DNA of 64,000 nucleotides, from contig CM018603.1 of assembly GCA_009192285.1 (NCBI GenBank), positions 2,100,588 through 2,164,587 of the forward strand. Reading direction: 5' to 3'. How positions within the stretch are numbered: position 1 is the first letter of the stretch; every line of letters starts with the position of its first letter. Origin of the DNA: Morchella semilibera. Its lineage: Eukaryota > Ascomycota > Pezizomycetes > Pezizales > Morchellaceae. Of the stretch, positions 22,606-33,385 are shown piece after piece. The notes beneath the pieces are model-generated. The model was not told the DNA's origin. It did not search any database and worked only from the letters and a program-made list of their open reading frames with translations. The position numbers and the translations under genes are program-made.

Positions 22606-23809
22606 GACAAAACCTCCTCTTCCTTTTCCTTCTTTTCCTTCCTTGTCTCCAACAACGCTCCCCTCATCCTGGGTGCTGCCCTTCCTGAGGGCGAAAGCTT
22701 ACAGTCTCTAACCAAATGTCCAACCCCCCCGCAATAATAACAACGATTCTCTGCGCGACGTGCCTCCCTCTCTCTGGGATCCGGGCGACGATAACTATTG
22801 GACAAGTCCATAGGGACAGCTCCCCCAGGAGTATAGGAAGGGTGGGCCGCTGGCGCAACATTCTTCGGTGGTGGTTGGGGTGGTCCTCGTACGACTGGGG
22901 ATGTTGCTGGTGCAACGGGGGGACGAGGAGCGAAGGAACGTGGAGCAGGGGCGCTTGGGATTTGAAAACGAAATCTCCCCATCCTGGCCTGTAGCGCCCG
23001 TTGCTTATTATCAAGACGTTGAAGGAGCAACCCGCAGTCTTTAATCGTGGTCGGTGTTTCATTCTGAATCATCAGGGCCATTAGGTCCTGGTTAAGTCCC
23101 TCCAGCAAACATTCAATCTTGGCCGCCTCGTTGAACTCAGAGTCGGCAGCATATCGCTGAAACTCTGCAAAGTACTCGGAAAAGGTGCGTTGGCGCTGCC
23201 TGATCTCCCTCAAGTTACGAGCGGCGGTGGCGGCGCGGTCTGGGTCCCCAAAAGCATTATCCAAAATCTCAAAAAACTCCGCCATGGAATCAAGAGCGAT
23301 TCCTTCATCCGTAATATAAACTAAAACTGATCCGCCGCCGGTCCCTCTAGTCGAGAAATAGAATAGGCTAATTGTTGGGCCGGGGTAGGGAAACGATCGA
23401 AATTGGCCGTGAGCTTAATCTGTAATTGCCTCTGAAAGGTCCTGAGAGTCTTGCGATCGCCCCGGTATTTCTCTGGGTCGGGAAGCTTCTCTGATTTAGA
23501 TGGCTTGCTTAAGTCGTCGTGGAGCTCCTCTAAACCTCCTTTGACTCCTTCTTGCAACTTTTTAATTTTAGCCCGTAGTCCCTGGATTTCTTTATGGAAC
23601 TCGGCCCGGCCTTGTTCGGTTTCGGAGTGATGGGTGGTGATGTCGACCGCATATTGCTGGACCCCTCCGTGCGCTCTTTGGAGGAGGGCATACGCTTGCT
23701 TCGCTTCTTCCGTTGCGGCGGGGTCCACTTCAGGGTGAGCGACAAAGAACCCTTCGAGATCCGTATGGAGCTTTTGATAATCAAATGCATTGGTAGCAGG
23801 GGCGGTCAT
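22566..23809 (-). pseudogene. Gypsy gag with a 1-bp frameshift
   Basis: Gag begins at ATG 23809. A 1-bp deletion near 23300 relative to copy E at the window start splits it into a 162-codon frame and a 239-codon frame (23285-22566). The second part includes the retrotransposon gag region, a Pro-rich linker and the CCHC nucleic-acid knuckle CYYCGGVGHLVRDC. It ends ..DSSLAY followed by two stops. The lesion should prevent a full Gag and thus particle assembly unless a helper copy such as E supplies it, or unless the deletion is a sequencing error in an otherwise clean element. Confidence 0.88.
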
Positions 23810-23858
23810 GGTAAACTGTGGTGCGAGGAACTCGGACTGTGCTAGTCGAGTAAGAATG

Positions 23859-23870
23859 GTCTCGTCTTAG
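23859..23870 (-). promoter_or_regulatory. Putative self-priming primer-binding site
   Basis: Directly after the 5' LTR the minus strand reads CT then AAGACGAGAC. Ten bases are perfectly complementary to GTCTCGTCTT in the LTR (24194-24185), just after a CTTTCTTTC-rich tract, where transcription may start. There is no obvious tRNA match starting TGG. Confidence 0.6.
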
Positions 23871-24504
23871 TGTGACGGAGTAACCTGACGCAAAGGAGAA
23901 GATGACAATGATGACGCAGAGGGGCTCGAGGAGCACAGTGTGCTTTGACGAGGGGACCGACGAAGGCAAGGGCAACACCGGGCAGGCACAAGCACAGGCA
24001 CCGGCAAAGGCAAAGGCAAGAGCAAGGGCACAAGAGCACAGAGCAGGGAAAGTGAGGACCGGATGGACCTCAACGAGAACGATAAGAAGTACTATGGGTT
24101 TCCTCTTGTCAGAGGATCGAGTCTTGGGGACGAGAGGCTATGGCTTAGAAATAGGAGTAGATTCCTATGTACCGAGAGAACAGGAAGACGAGACAGAGAG
24201 AAAAGAAAGAAAGAACTAAGGAAAACATCTATCCCCGTTATTTAACATACCTCCCCCACCAGTCCGCCAAGACTAAATATCGTCATCCACAGAATCCCAT
24301 AGAAACCCATCGCTACCACACCGCATAATCCTCCCCACCATCTTCGCTATTTACATTACCAATTCATCACGCCATCGAACCTCCTAGAAACCTATGACGA
24401 CACCCTCCACCTTGCATTCCCTGCTTTCGCTTAACATTTCCCCAACAACCACAATCGTGCACTGCCCACCGAACTGTCGGGACAGATGCCAAGACGCCGG
24501 GACA
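23871..24504 (-). repeat. 5' LTR of the Gypsy element
   Basis: 634 bp, TGTCCC..GTCACA on the minus strand. Contains a TTAAATAAC promoter-like box (near 24236-24246), a CT-rich tract, and a repetitive GGCAAG/TTGCC stretch that varies in length between copies. Confidence 0.94.
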
Positions 24505-24948
24505 GCAAGGCCCTGAGCGAGGATCGAGGGAACTATAAAGTCATCTTCTGCGAAGGCGAGTTTAGAGGCGGGTCTGGGGGCAAGAAACTATGGCTAAGAA
24601 TATGAGTATATTTCTATATACCGAAATAACAGGAATATGAGACAGAGAGAAAAGAAAGAAAGAACTAAAGAAAAAGTCTCTCTTTGCTATTTAATATTCT
24701 CCTCCGCCAGTCCACTATGACTCATACCTTTGTTACTAAAATCCCGTAAAAACCCTATTACTGTCACACCTAGTATTTCTCCCCACCATCTCCGAGTCCT
24801 TTAATTATATTACAAATCCATCACGCTATAGCGTCTGATGACGACACCCTCGCCTTATCGCATCCCCTCCTCGCTTAATATTCCTTCATTGGTTACAATA
24901 GTGCTTCGACTATCGAACCTTTAGGACTGATACCAAGACGCCGGGACA

Positions 24949-25087
24949 TGAGGGCAAGTACATATCTGCAGATTAGTGGGAACCTGTATAATACCATTGC
25001 CTAACAAGAGTCGTCCACTGGCACGGAGCTGACACTAATTTGCATTAGGGAATCCATTTGAGGCTAACATTTATTTAGATATATACT
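24949..25087. other. Spacer before inverted-repeat elements
   Basis: No feature recognised. Confidence 0.4.
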
Positions 25088-25901
25088 TTAGCGCCAGTTC
25101 GGATATTTCTATAAGTATTATTTTGAGCACTCATACTGCGGCATGGTTTTAGAAAGCCTTAATTTTGAAAAAACCATTAATTGAACCCAAAAGGGCGAAA
25201 AAGATGATGTTTGGTGCCCATTTCAGCATAATTAAGGAGGGTCTTTGGAAGAGAATCATATGCGAAGGAAAAGAATTGTCAAAAACTGTAAGCAATTCAG
25301 GGTTAGGGCTGGGACTTAGAGATATATCACGTCCTTCCTCCATGGCTCTATCTCTACACTGGCACCTCCCTCTCCACACCTTCATTTCTACACCCCCCCC
25401 CCAAGCTCTCTGCCTCTACTAATCATACATGAGCTAATCCGTGAATTAGGTAGCAAATCAAGCAGCAAATATCCAAGCAGTGAATCTAAGCAGCGAATCA
25501 AGCAGCGAATCAAGTAGCGAATCAAGCGAATCAAGCAGATATAGCGAGTAGGTACGGCAGGCAGGAATGGCAGGTAGGCAGACAGTTAGGCAGGCAGGCA
25601 GGTGAATAGCGAAGACTTATAGTATATAATCGGGAAGTAAATAAAAATTTAATCTGTGAAATTTACCTATGCAGAATAAGTGTGAATACTGGCCTACCTA
25701 CGTATCGGAGTTTTTCAGTGAATAAATAAATTCTTATAAAGCTATTATCATGTATTAAAATCATTTACTAATATAAGGATTAATCAGAACATAGGTCAAT
25801 AAGAGCCTATAGAAAAAAAGATATTAAAATCAAAAAAAGTCCTATAATAGAAATATTAATTGCTTAATATAGGTTTATATTTTTATGGGAACTAGCGCTA
25901 A
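25088..25901. mobile_element. Unidentified element with TTAGCGCCAGTTC ends, copy 1
   Basis: Begins TTAGCGCCAGTTC and ends with the inverse, GGAACTAGCGCTAA (one mismatch). It shares its left 280 bp and right 160 bp with copy 2 at 26106-26887 in the same orientation. The interior holds CAGGCAGG-type and AGCAGCGAATCA short repeats and no long open frame. An 85-codon frame in the left part is unrecognised and not conserved as a frame. Most likely a non-autonomous DNA transposon; the superfamily is not assignable from what I can see. Confidence 0.6.
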
Positions 25902-26105
25902 TGTATCCATTACCGATTTGAGCACAGTAGCGCTGTAGTGAAGGTTTTTGGACACATGTAAACGTTTAATTTTGAAATACATAAAAAATTAATTTGTGAA
26001 ATTTCCCTATGCAGAACAAATGTGAATACTAGCCCATGTATTGTACCTTCGCATCAAGATTTTTCATCGAATACAAGCATTTTTATATGAGCATCATCAT
26101 GTACT
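25902..26105. other. Spacer between the two copies with a shared motif
   Basis: Contains a further version of the TTTGTGAAATT..CCTATGCAGAA..GTGAATACT motif that also occurs inside both flanking copies, so part of this spacer is itself element-derived. Confidence 0.5.
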
Positions 26106-26887
26106 TTGGCGCCAGTTCGGATATTTCCATAAGTATTATTTTGAGCATTAATACTGCGTCATGGTTTTAAAAAGACTTAATTTCGAAAAGACCATTGATT
26201 GAGCCCAAAAAGACGAAAAAGATGATGTTTGGTGCCCAATTTAGTATAATTAAGGGTCTTTTGGAAGAGAATTATATACAAATGAAAAGAGTTGTCAAAA
26301 ACTGTAAGTAATCCATGGTTAGGGCTGGGACTTAGAGATATATGTCCTTCCTTCCGGCGAGTCCCTACACCTTCACCTTTACACCTCCATCTCTACACCT
26401 TCATCTCCACACCTCTATCTCTATCTCCATAATTTCGCCACTACGGCTTCATCTCTATGGTTTTATCTCTACGTATCATCCAAACATGAACTAATCAGTG
26501 AATTAGGCAGTGAATCCGGCAAATCCAGCACCTAATCCAGCAAATCAAGTAGGCATTGCAGGCAGGTAAGCAGGTAGGGAAAATTGCTAGTAGAGAGTAA
26601 ATGTACATATTAAATGGAGAAATAATCAAGACTTTTATTTGTGAAATTCACCTATGCCAGAAGGAGCGTGAATACTAGCCTACCTGCACATCCATATTTT
26701 TCACCAGATAAAATAACCTTTATAAACGTATTATCATGTATTAAAATCATTTACTAATATAAGGATTAATCGAAACATAGGTCAATAAGAGCCTATAGAA
26801 AAAAAATATTAAAAACCAAAAAAAGTCCTATAATAGAAATATTAATTGCTTAATATAGGTTTATATTTTTATAGGAACTGGCGCTAA
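26106..26887. mobile_element. Unidentified element with TTGGCGCCAGTTC ends, copy 2
   Basis: 782 bp, beginning TTGGCGCCAGTTC and ending GGAACTGGCGCTAA. Left and right blocks match copy 1 closely while the centre differs in its CAGGCAGG-type repeats. No coding capacity is seen. Confidence 0.6.
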
Positions 26888-27290
26888 ACTAGCTAACTGG
26901 CGAGAAATGGAGGGAGGGGGAGGGCCGTAGGCCCCCAATAGCAGCTGGAGTGAGTCCCTACAACTCGCGGTCGCGAGGTGGCTAGTAGTTTGTACCACGT
27001 ACAGTTACACGTGACCCATAGTATTGGCCAACAACTTCTGAGTCTGAATATTTAGTTCTTGGCGACTGGTTTTTGGTGTGGATAGCCAGCCAAGAGCTCG
27101 AAATTTGAACTCAAAATTTGAAAATATGAGTGTGGCCAACACGCTCTATTATGAATTATCAATAAAACAACCGGAACTTGCATGCATGCAATTAACTGGG
27201 CCCAACTTACAACCCTAAGGAGCCCGAGTGATACATCATGAATATACATATATTTTCGTAACCGACAACTAAGTACATGTTCCTCCTCAT
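26888..27290. other. Spacer 3' of the transporter gene
   Basis: A 403-bp stretch with a GGAGGGGGAGGGCCGTAGG-type purine tract and no gene I can support. Transporter transcription probably ends here. Confidence 0.45.
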
Positions 27291-28819
27291 TTACTTATGC
27301 CTCTTTGCCATCCCCTTATGGAAGATGGCGGTCATTACCATCCCCAGGGCCGCAAAGCCTGCACCTAAGAACCATGCCGCTCTGAAACCTCTCAGTCTAT
27401 TCCTCCCCCCGTCATTTGTAGCCGCCTCCAAATTCCCCGCCAGTGCCAGCCCCAGAGCAATACTATAGTTAACAATAGTATTAATAAAACTACCCGCCAC
27501 ACCCTGCTGCTCCTTTGGTAACTTATCACTTGCAATCAGGGAGGAGCATGCAAAAGACAGATCGGGTCCTGAACAAATGAGCATGAATGTTGGAAATGTC
27601 ATCTGCCAATATGTCTGCTCCACGGGCGTGAGCGCCAGGAGTAGCTGTCCTAAGAAAAAACACAGCATTGAGATGCCAAAGATTACATAGCCTGGAACTC
27701 GTGGCAGCATAAAAACGGCCAGGCATGCAATTCCAACGCCAACGATTGCACATGGAAGGAATTGAAGGGACGTTTCCAGCTGGGAAAGCCCGCGGAACTC
27801 CATCAGGAAGTGCGGCGCGTAAAACTGGAACATTCCAAAGGACATCCAGCCAAGGCAGAGAGATATGGCGACGGCAACAAAGGTTGGGGACTGGAAGATT
27901 TTCATTGGGAGAATGGGGTGGGCAACCCAGGTCTCAATAAAGCAGAATCCAACAATAGACAGGAGGCCAACAGCAAGGAGGACGCCGCTTATCGGTATTT
28001 TCCAACCGAACGTTGGACCACCACTAAGGTTTTGTTAGTTGATCCCGCGTAATTTGAGGGTCAATGATCAGGATACCTACTTCAAAGCGACGAAGATTAA
28101 CACAAGTCCTGCGACACCCACAAAGCTCCCGAGCCAGTCCACATCCCCCTCACCCCTGATATTCATCCTACCGCCCCCAGGAATCACAAGCCACCCCATC
28201 ACTGCAATCACCGCTGCCAAAATCGCCATACTCCAAAAGATCCACTCCCACCGCCCACCACACTCCGTAATCACAGCACCAGTCGCGCATCCAATTACAA
28301 AACCAGCTGGTGCAATGGCGCCAAATATTGCAAACGCAAGGTTCTTCTTTCCTTGTTCGCACCAACCATTTGCCAGCAGTGCTGCCGCATTCGGCATCAA
28401 TATTGACGGCCCAATGCCTGCCAATGCCCGGAAGATATCGAATGCGACCCCGTTAGGTGCGAAGCCACAAGCAAGAGACCATATGGCAAACCACACCCAA
28501 CCGATTGTAAACATGTTTTTGAAGCCGTAAAGGTCACCAAAGCGGCCGGTAACTAGGACGAAGGCCCCAACGGTACAGGAGAAGCTTGCAATGAACCAAC
28601 TTTGACTGGCGGCGTCGTGTTCTCCCACACCGAGACCTCGTGAGATGTGGTATATGGGCATTATTGTATTTCCGAGGTTTGCTTGCTATTTAAACTTGTA
28701 TGAGCTTAAAAATGTTAAAACACAGTGCTGGGAGGCTTTACGGTGATTAATTGGGCAGACGTCACAATTACGATGAAGAGATATTCGTGCCAGCTGTTCT
28801 TGAACAAGCTTTTTGACAT
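27291..28819 (-). CDS. MFS transporter, DHA2-like (three exons, 471 aa)
   Basis: A membrane permease of the major facilitator superfamily, closest in pattern to fungal DHA2/ATR1-like drug:H+ antiporters. Exons are 28819-28742, 28685-28081 and 28023-27291. The introns (56 and 57 bp) have GTAAAG..ATAG and GTAGGT..TTAG ends, and the joined frame is exactly 472 codons with stop. Exon 1 begins ATG at 28819 and encodes the first membrane segment (..LFIVIVTSAQLIT). Exon 2 starts QANLGNT and includes the loop 2-3 motif GRFGDLYGFK, the MFS A-motif signature. Exon 3 supplies the C-terminal membrane helices. The cytosolic N-terminus is short and the total is somewhat under the usual 14-helix length, so an upstream exon is possible. 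The substrate cannot be told from sequence. It is the only host-type gene here. Confidence 0.85.
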
Positions 28820-30144
28820 TCCTTCCGTATTGATACTTCCCGCGTGACCTCTTTCGAGTTTGATAGGCGCGGAGATATCACTCGATTCTAAGTATTATTA
28901 GTATTTGCATTGGAAAATTGGTATCGTATTGGGGGGCCCACTCTCTAGATCTTCGCCACCACCCACGGTCTCTGGGTATTTTTTAACAACCGACGCCATT
29001 TTTAAGTCCCGTGCGTATTATAGAGTATATTATTTTATACCTTTGGAACAGCTTAGCGACAGCAGCGGGGCGTAGTGAATTCCGTTGAGTGTACTAAGGT
29101 GGGTCCTGGCTTTGTGGAATCTTGTAATGAATCGTACTGTGGGAGGGTTTAACTCCAGCAGTGGAAAAAAAGGTCGAGAGAGAGAGAGGTCTCGTTGAAT
29201 GCCTTTAATTTCATTTCCATTTGGGCAGGGCCCTTTAACTACATCCTAGCCTGGTTTATGAACAGTCCTAGTGTATTTGCCAACACTAATCCGTAATGTT
29301 GGTTCCACCACAGGTACTACCCAATATTTGCTTCCTAAGAGCACCATTGTTGTGGTTGCGGGGGGTCCATCTGCAGTATCCCTTCACTAATTACTAAGGC
29401 CGGACCTTTCTGAATAATGCTGATTCCTAAGGTGCAAGTAAGCGTACGTACATACAACACAAGAAGAAGGTCGTTTCGTCTACCCAATATTACTGTCGGT
29501 TATTCCCGGGATTGCCGGGATAGTAGGGGGGATACCGGCAAGTGCCCGAATAGTTGCTATTGAATATCGGGGTGTGTCGGTCATAGGAAGCCATTGGAGG
29601 GAGGGCAGATATTATAGAGTGAATAATGGATTACTGAGACAAGACCGCAACCAGCCTACTCGGTTCTTCAATGCGGGTACGATACAGTGGGGGGGGGGGG
29701 GGGGATTCTGCAACGCCCGGTATAGGTTTTTGCCATGGATACATACCTGTGACTGAATCACAGCCAGATGCCGGAAAGCTAAAAGTTCTGTTACGATAGC
29801 GAAAAAGATACATACCTGAAAATTTTCAAGGGTTCCCTCATGACAACGGCTAACTTAAACAGCAGAAACTCATTTTCTAACTCCCCGCTTGTTGCACTCC
29901 AGGAAAATTCACTACCTAAGTCACCGATAGCTAACGGAAGTTGCAGAATCCCTCTATTACAACCGGAGTTTGCGAATTCCACGTTAGCGCATGGTTGAGG
30001 GCAGCTTATCAAGTCCGCCGGAGAGAAAATACTAGCATTAGACAACTGTCGATTCCGACAATTCAGGAGGCTTTGCTGTGACTTGCGTATTAACGTTTTA
30101 CATATGGTGCGGCGCGCCTTAAAGGTGAAATAAATTGCACTGCG
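28820..30144. other. Intergenic region upstream of the transporter
   Basis: About 1.3 kb with no frame that I can assign. It includes a GAGAGAGAGAG run near 29175 and a run of 16 G at 29689-29704. The transporter promoter should lie in its left part. Confidence 0.5.
29689..29704 (+). repeat. Homopolymer of 16 G
   Basis: Sixteen consecutive G on the plus strand, directly visible. Prone to replication and sequencing slippage. Confidence 0.95.
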
Positions 30145-30261
30145 AATAACTTTTCAACCAGAGAAGATATCAAAAATCTATGAAGCCAAATTGTAGGTAT
30201 AGGTATGGTAAAGATTTTGGCTTCATAGATTTTTGATATCTTGTCTTGTTGAAAAGTTATT
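30145..30261. mobile_element. 117-bp near-perfect hairpin (miniature inverted-repeat element)
   Basis: Two arms of about 46 bp, beginning AATAACTTTTCAAC and ending GTTGAAAAGTTATT, separated by a loop of roughly 25 bp containing GGTATAGGTATGG. Only two or three mismatches lie between the arms. It has no coding capacity and no clear target duplication. It looks like a foldback miniature transposon. Confidence 0.7.
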
Positions 30262-30498
30262 AGTGATGCCATTTACCTATTTTTGTATGTAAAAAGCGCC
30301 AAGACCTGGTGAAGTGGAACAGTATTATACCCATTTATACCCCTTCATTACAGAGTTGCGGCTACTAAGATGTCGTTTCTAGCCGTAAAGTGGCTGGATT
30401 GCAATGCTCTAATTGGTTCAAAAGCATTGGAGTAGCTAAGATTGTTCCAACTAGAATACCGACATGTCACCTTCAAGACACGCTGCACTATACTCGCG

Positions 30499-31918
30499 AC
30501 AGGTATGAAGAACCTAAACATGCGGACTCTATGCAAGTCTTGGACATGCGGGTTCCTATTGGAATAGTCAACGACTCAACTGGACGCCGTGTTATTTTGG
30601 TAGAGGAATAAAAGAGGGGAATAAAAGAGGTACGCGTCTAGGCCATGATATTTTTTACTTTGTTACCTTCACGTCCACCAGCCCTCTTCATTGTTTATTA
30701 TGGTTACAGTAAAGACTTTTGAGTGTTCCTATAAGCAGCGATGCTATATACAATGCCTTAGAAATGAAGCGGGGTCACGGTGGTTTTATAAAAAGATTGC
30801 CAAAAATCAAAATCTCAGTCTTGGGACTGTGTGGAACATCTGTCAAGGCCTTGAGACGCCCCAGAAAAAAAAAGGTCGACCTTTTAGCCTTGATACCCCT
30901 GCTCGTCGCCATCCAATTTTCACAGCTAAACAGGACTCTGAACATCGCCGGAAAACCTACGCCAAGATTGCCAAAATATGGGGGATCACTGCCTATGAGA
31001 AGACCCTACGGAGAGCTTTTGAGATGCAGGGCTATCAAAGACGGATTGCCTGTAAGAAGGTGTTTATCAAGGCTGAGCATAAGCGGCGGAGACTACAATT
31101 TGCACTAGAACATCTACACTGGACAGTCAAAGATTGGCATCGGGTTGTATGGACATATGAATACTATGTTTTGTTAGGTGGGGCCCGTGGCAATGTCTGA
31201 GTCACAGGATCTCCTGATAAAAACCATCTAGAGTCCTGTATCGCACCTAAGTTCAGCAAGCGGAGCTCAGTCATGGTTTGGGGTGGTATCTTGGATGGTA
31301 AAAAGATGCCACTTGTTTATGGGATCAGCAGAATTGGGGGACTATTAGAGCTCTAATTTATATCCACTATGTTCTGCATCCCGTTCTTTAACCTTTCTGG
31401 TACTGGGAGAACCATAATACAGAAGCCATAGTATGGGTAATGAAGGATGGAACTCCTGCACATAAGGCTCAAGTAACCTGAGCACATAGATATTATTTTA
31501 ATATGTCATCTGTAGTATGGCCTGCCTCCTCCACTGACCTCAATCCTATCGAGAATATCTGAAACTTGATCAAAAACCGCTTGAACCAGAGAATACCACG
31601 CCCTACCGGAGTAGGGAATGTAAGAAAAGCAGTTAGAGAGGAGTGGGACAACTTGATAGAGTAGGAACTCTTAAAGTATGTAGATAGTATGCCTGAGCAT
31701 ATTGCAGCTATCATTGCTGCAGAGAGTGGTCACACTAGATGGTAGTAGTTTGTTCATGGATCCGCACCTATTGTTTTTCATTGAATTGTTTATTATTTTT
31801 CACAGATGCAACTCTATGTCTTGATATCACTCTCATCGGCTGCTTTGCTCTCCTTTAATATAAAACCGCATGTCCAAGTCCTATATAGAGTCCGCATGTT
31901 CAAGTTTTTCATACCTGT
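30499..31918 (+). mobile_element. Tc1-like transposon with about 60-bp inverted ends
   Basis: The left end from ACAGGTATGAAG (30499) through GGACATGCGGGTT (about 30552) reappears inverted at 31865-31918. The element is about 1.42 kb, normal for Tc1/mariner, and encloses one broken transposase. The exact outer boundary and a TA target duplication are not clear. Confidence 0.78.
30691..31745 (+). pseudogene. Tc1-like transposase, broken
   Basis: A DDE transposase of the Tc1/mariner superfamily. The N-terminal helix-turn-helix region is followed by KAEHKRRRLQFALEHLHWTVKDWHRVVWT. The residue after VVWT is Tyr where the family has the first catalytic Asp. A TGA at about 31198 interrupts the frame, which then continues with SVMVWGGIL. 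After a disrupted section the second catalytic block appears near 31520-31560 (PASSTDLNPIENI) with a Trp-to-stop change straight after it. It cannot make active enzyme. The first 170 codons are open from 30691. Confidence 0.88.
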
Positions 31919-31942
31919 TGTGATTAGACCGGGTACTACCTA

Positions 31943-32347
31943 TGTCTCAAGGGGGCGTTATGATTATAGCTTCGTTCCGCAGGGTGCGGGGTAGTGACAG
32001 CGATACTTCCCAAGAGGGGGGAAGTATGAATCAGAAGTATGAAGAGCAGCGATAGTCACTAGTAGAAAATAGAGACTATAATGTATTGTAGATATAGAAG
32101 ACGTTGCGTAAGGAGAAAAGAGAAAGGAAAGAAAGTACAGAAGTAGGCGCCGTTGCCTCCCTTATATATCCGTTATTCCAGAGCCAAGCCTGACTCATAT
32201 CCCCACGTAACCCCAACCATGACTCACATTCTCGCGTAACAGAAACCCATAGAACCTATTCTGACTCATCCCCACCTCCTAGCTTACAATAGTTCCAACC
32301 CCGCCACTCCTTCCAATCCTCCGAACCTAGCGTATCCATGAAACTAT
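31943..32347. repeat. LTR-like repeat of a second family, copy 1
   Basis: About 405 bp starting TGTCTCAAGGGGGCG and ending ..GTATCCATGAAACTATGA. It is followed directly, head to tail, by a second copy, and the start point CTATG..CTCAAGGGGGCG recurs at the junction. Conserved inner landmarks are TTCCGCAGGGTGCG, CAGCGATAGTCACTAGTA and GTTGCCTCCCTTATATA. It contains no coding region. Confidence 0.6.
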
Positions 32348-32614
32348 GACTCTCAAGGGGGCGTCAAGGGAGTAGCTTTATTCCGCAGGGTGCGTAATAG
32401 TAACAGCGATACATTCAAGAAAGGAAAGTATATAAAAGAAAATAAAGAGGCAGCGATAGTCACTAGTATATAATAGAGACTATAATAGATTGGTATATGG
32501 ATACAGAAGATGTTGCGTGAAGAGAAAACAGAAAGAAAGAAAATACAAGAGTAGGCACCATTGCCTCCCTTATATACCTATTACTCCATCGCCAAGCCTG
32601 ACTCATACCCTTAC

Positions 32615-33385
32615 TGTGACAGATTAACCTGCTGCAAAGTAGAAGATGACAATAATGATACAGAAGGACTCGCGGAGCACAGCCCTTGCGACGAGGAGGC
32701 ATCAGCAAATTGAGCTTGTGACTGGAGTCTCCCAACAGTCTCCCAGGTCTCCTGAGAGTCTCCTGAGACTCTTGGATATTTTTTGAGTCTCCTGGGGCTC
32801 AGGAGACATCAGGAGACAAATGAAGTCTTGCTGATGAGACCGACAAAGACAGGAACAACGCCAGACAGGCACAAGCACAGGCACTGGCGAAGGCAAAGGC
32901 AAGGGCAAAAGCACAAGGGCACAAGGCAGAAGAAGTGAGGACCGGATGGACCTCAAGGAGAACGATGAGAAGTACTATGAGTCTTCCTCTTGAGGGGGAC
33001 GAGATCTTGCAGGCGAGGAAATATGGCTTAAGAATAAGAGTATATCCTTATGTACTGAGATAACAGGAAGACGAGACAGAGAGAAAAGAAAGAATGTACT
33101 AAGGAAAACATCTGCACCCGCTATTTAACACTTCTCCTCCCCATTCTGCTATGACTCACACATTCACTCACAGAAACCCATAGAAACCCGCCGCAACCAC
33201 ACCTTGTAATCCTCCCCACCATCTCATCAATTCCTATTACCAATCCATCACCCCATCGAACCTCATACAACCTAATGACGACATCTCCACCTTGTCTCGC
33301 CCCCTCTTCGCTTAATCTAACTCGATCTATCACAACAGCGCTACTACTACTGAGCCATCGGGACCGATGCCAAGACGCCGGAACA
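32615..33385 (+). repeat. Solo Gypsy LTR carrying a miniature element
   Basis: TGTGAC..CGGAACA with a 137-bp miniature transposon inside it. Flanks CTTAC and CTCAC give a 5-bp duplication with one mismatch. It lies inside the second LTR-like repeat. Confidence 0.85.
32700..32836. mobile_element. 137-bp Plavaka-type miniature element (in LTR)
   Basis: CATCAGCAA..TTGCTGATG ends, internal CTCAGGAGAC repeats. Comparison with other LTRs shows that it split the conserved GACGAGGAGACCGAC stretch. Confidence 0.93.

Larger units (their letters stand above)
18318..24504 (-). mobile_element. Nearly intact Ty3/Gypsy chromovirus, 6.19 kb
   Basis: Two LTRs of the same orientation (18318-18906 and 23871-24504) flank gag and pol on the minus strand, and GCAAG is duplicated on both sides (18313-18317 and 24505-24509). 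Pol ends in a chromodomain, which places it among chromoviruses. The LTRs look nearly identical apart from a 45-bp deletion in the 3' LTR within a GGCAAG-rich stretch, which argues for recent insertion. The one obvious lesion is a 1-bp deletion in gag near 23300. Confidence 0.95.
18116..24948 (-). repeat. Old Gypsy LTR split by a younger Gypsy element
   Basis: LTR sequence runs 18116-18317, stops, and resumes 24510-24948 after a complete Gypsy element and its duplicated GCAAG. The joined pieces make one diverged LTR (TGTGAC..GGGACA) in the same orientation as the old gag at 17678-18054, for which it is the 5' LTR. Confidence 0.88.

Noticed and set aside
23594-23845. Plus-strand frames opposite gag
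   Set aside because: Shadow of the minus-strand gag coding region; the same shadow appears at 513-740 and 17839.
25165-25422. 85-codon frame in the TTAGCGCC element as a transposase remnant
   Set aside because: No motif recognised and the second copy does not preserve the frame.
27725-28052. Plus-strand frames opposite the transporter exon 3
   Set aside because: Antisense to a gene whose splice sites and family motifs are clear on the minus strand.
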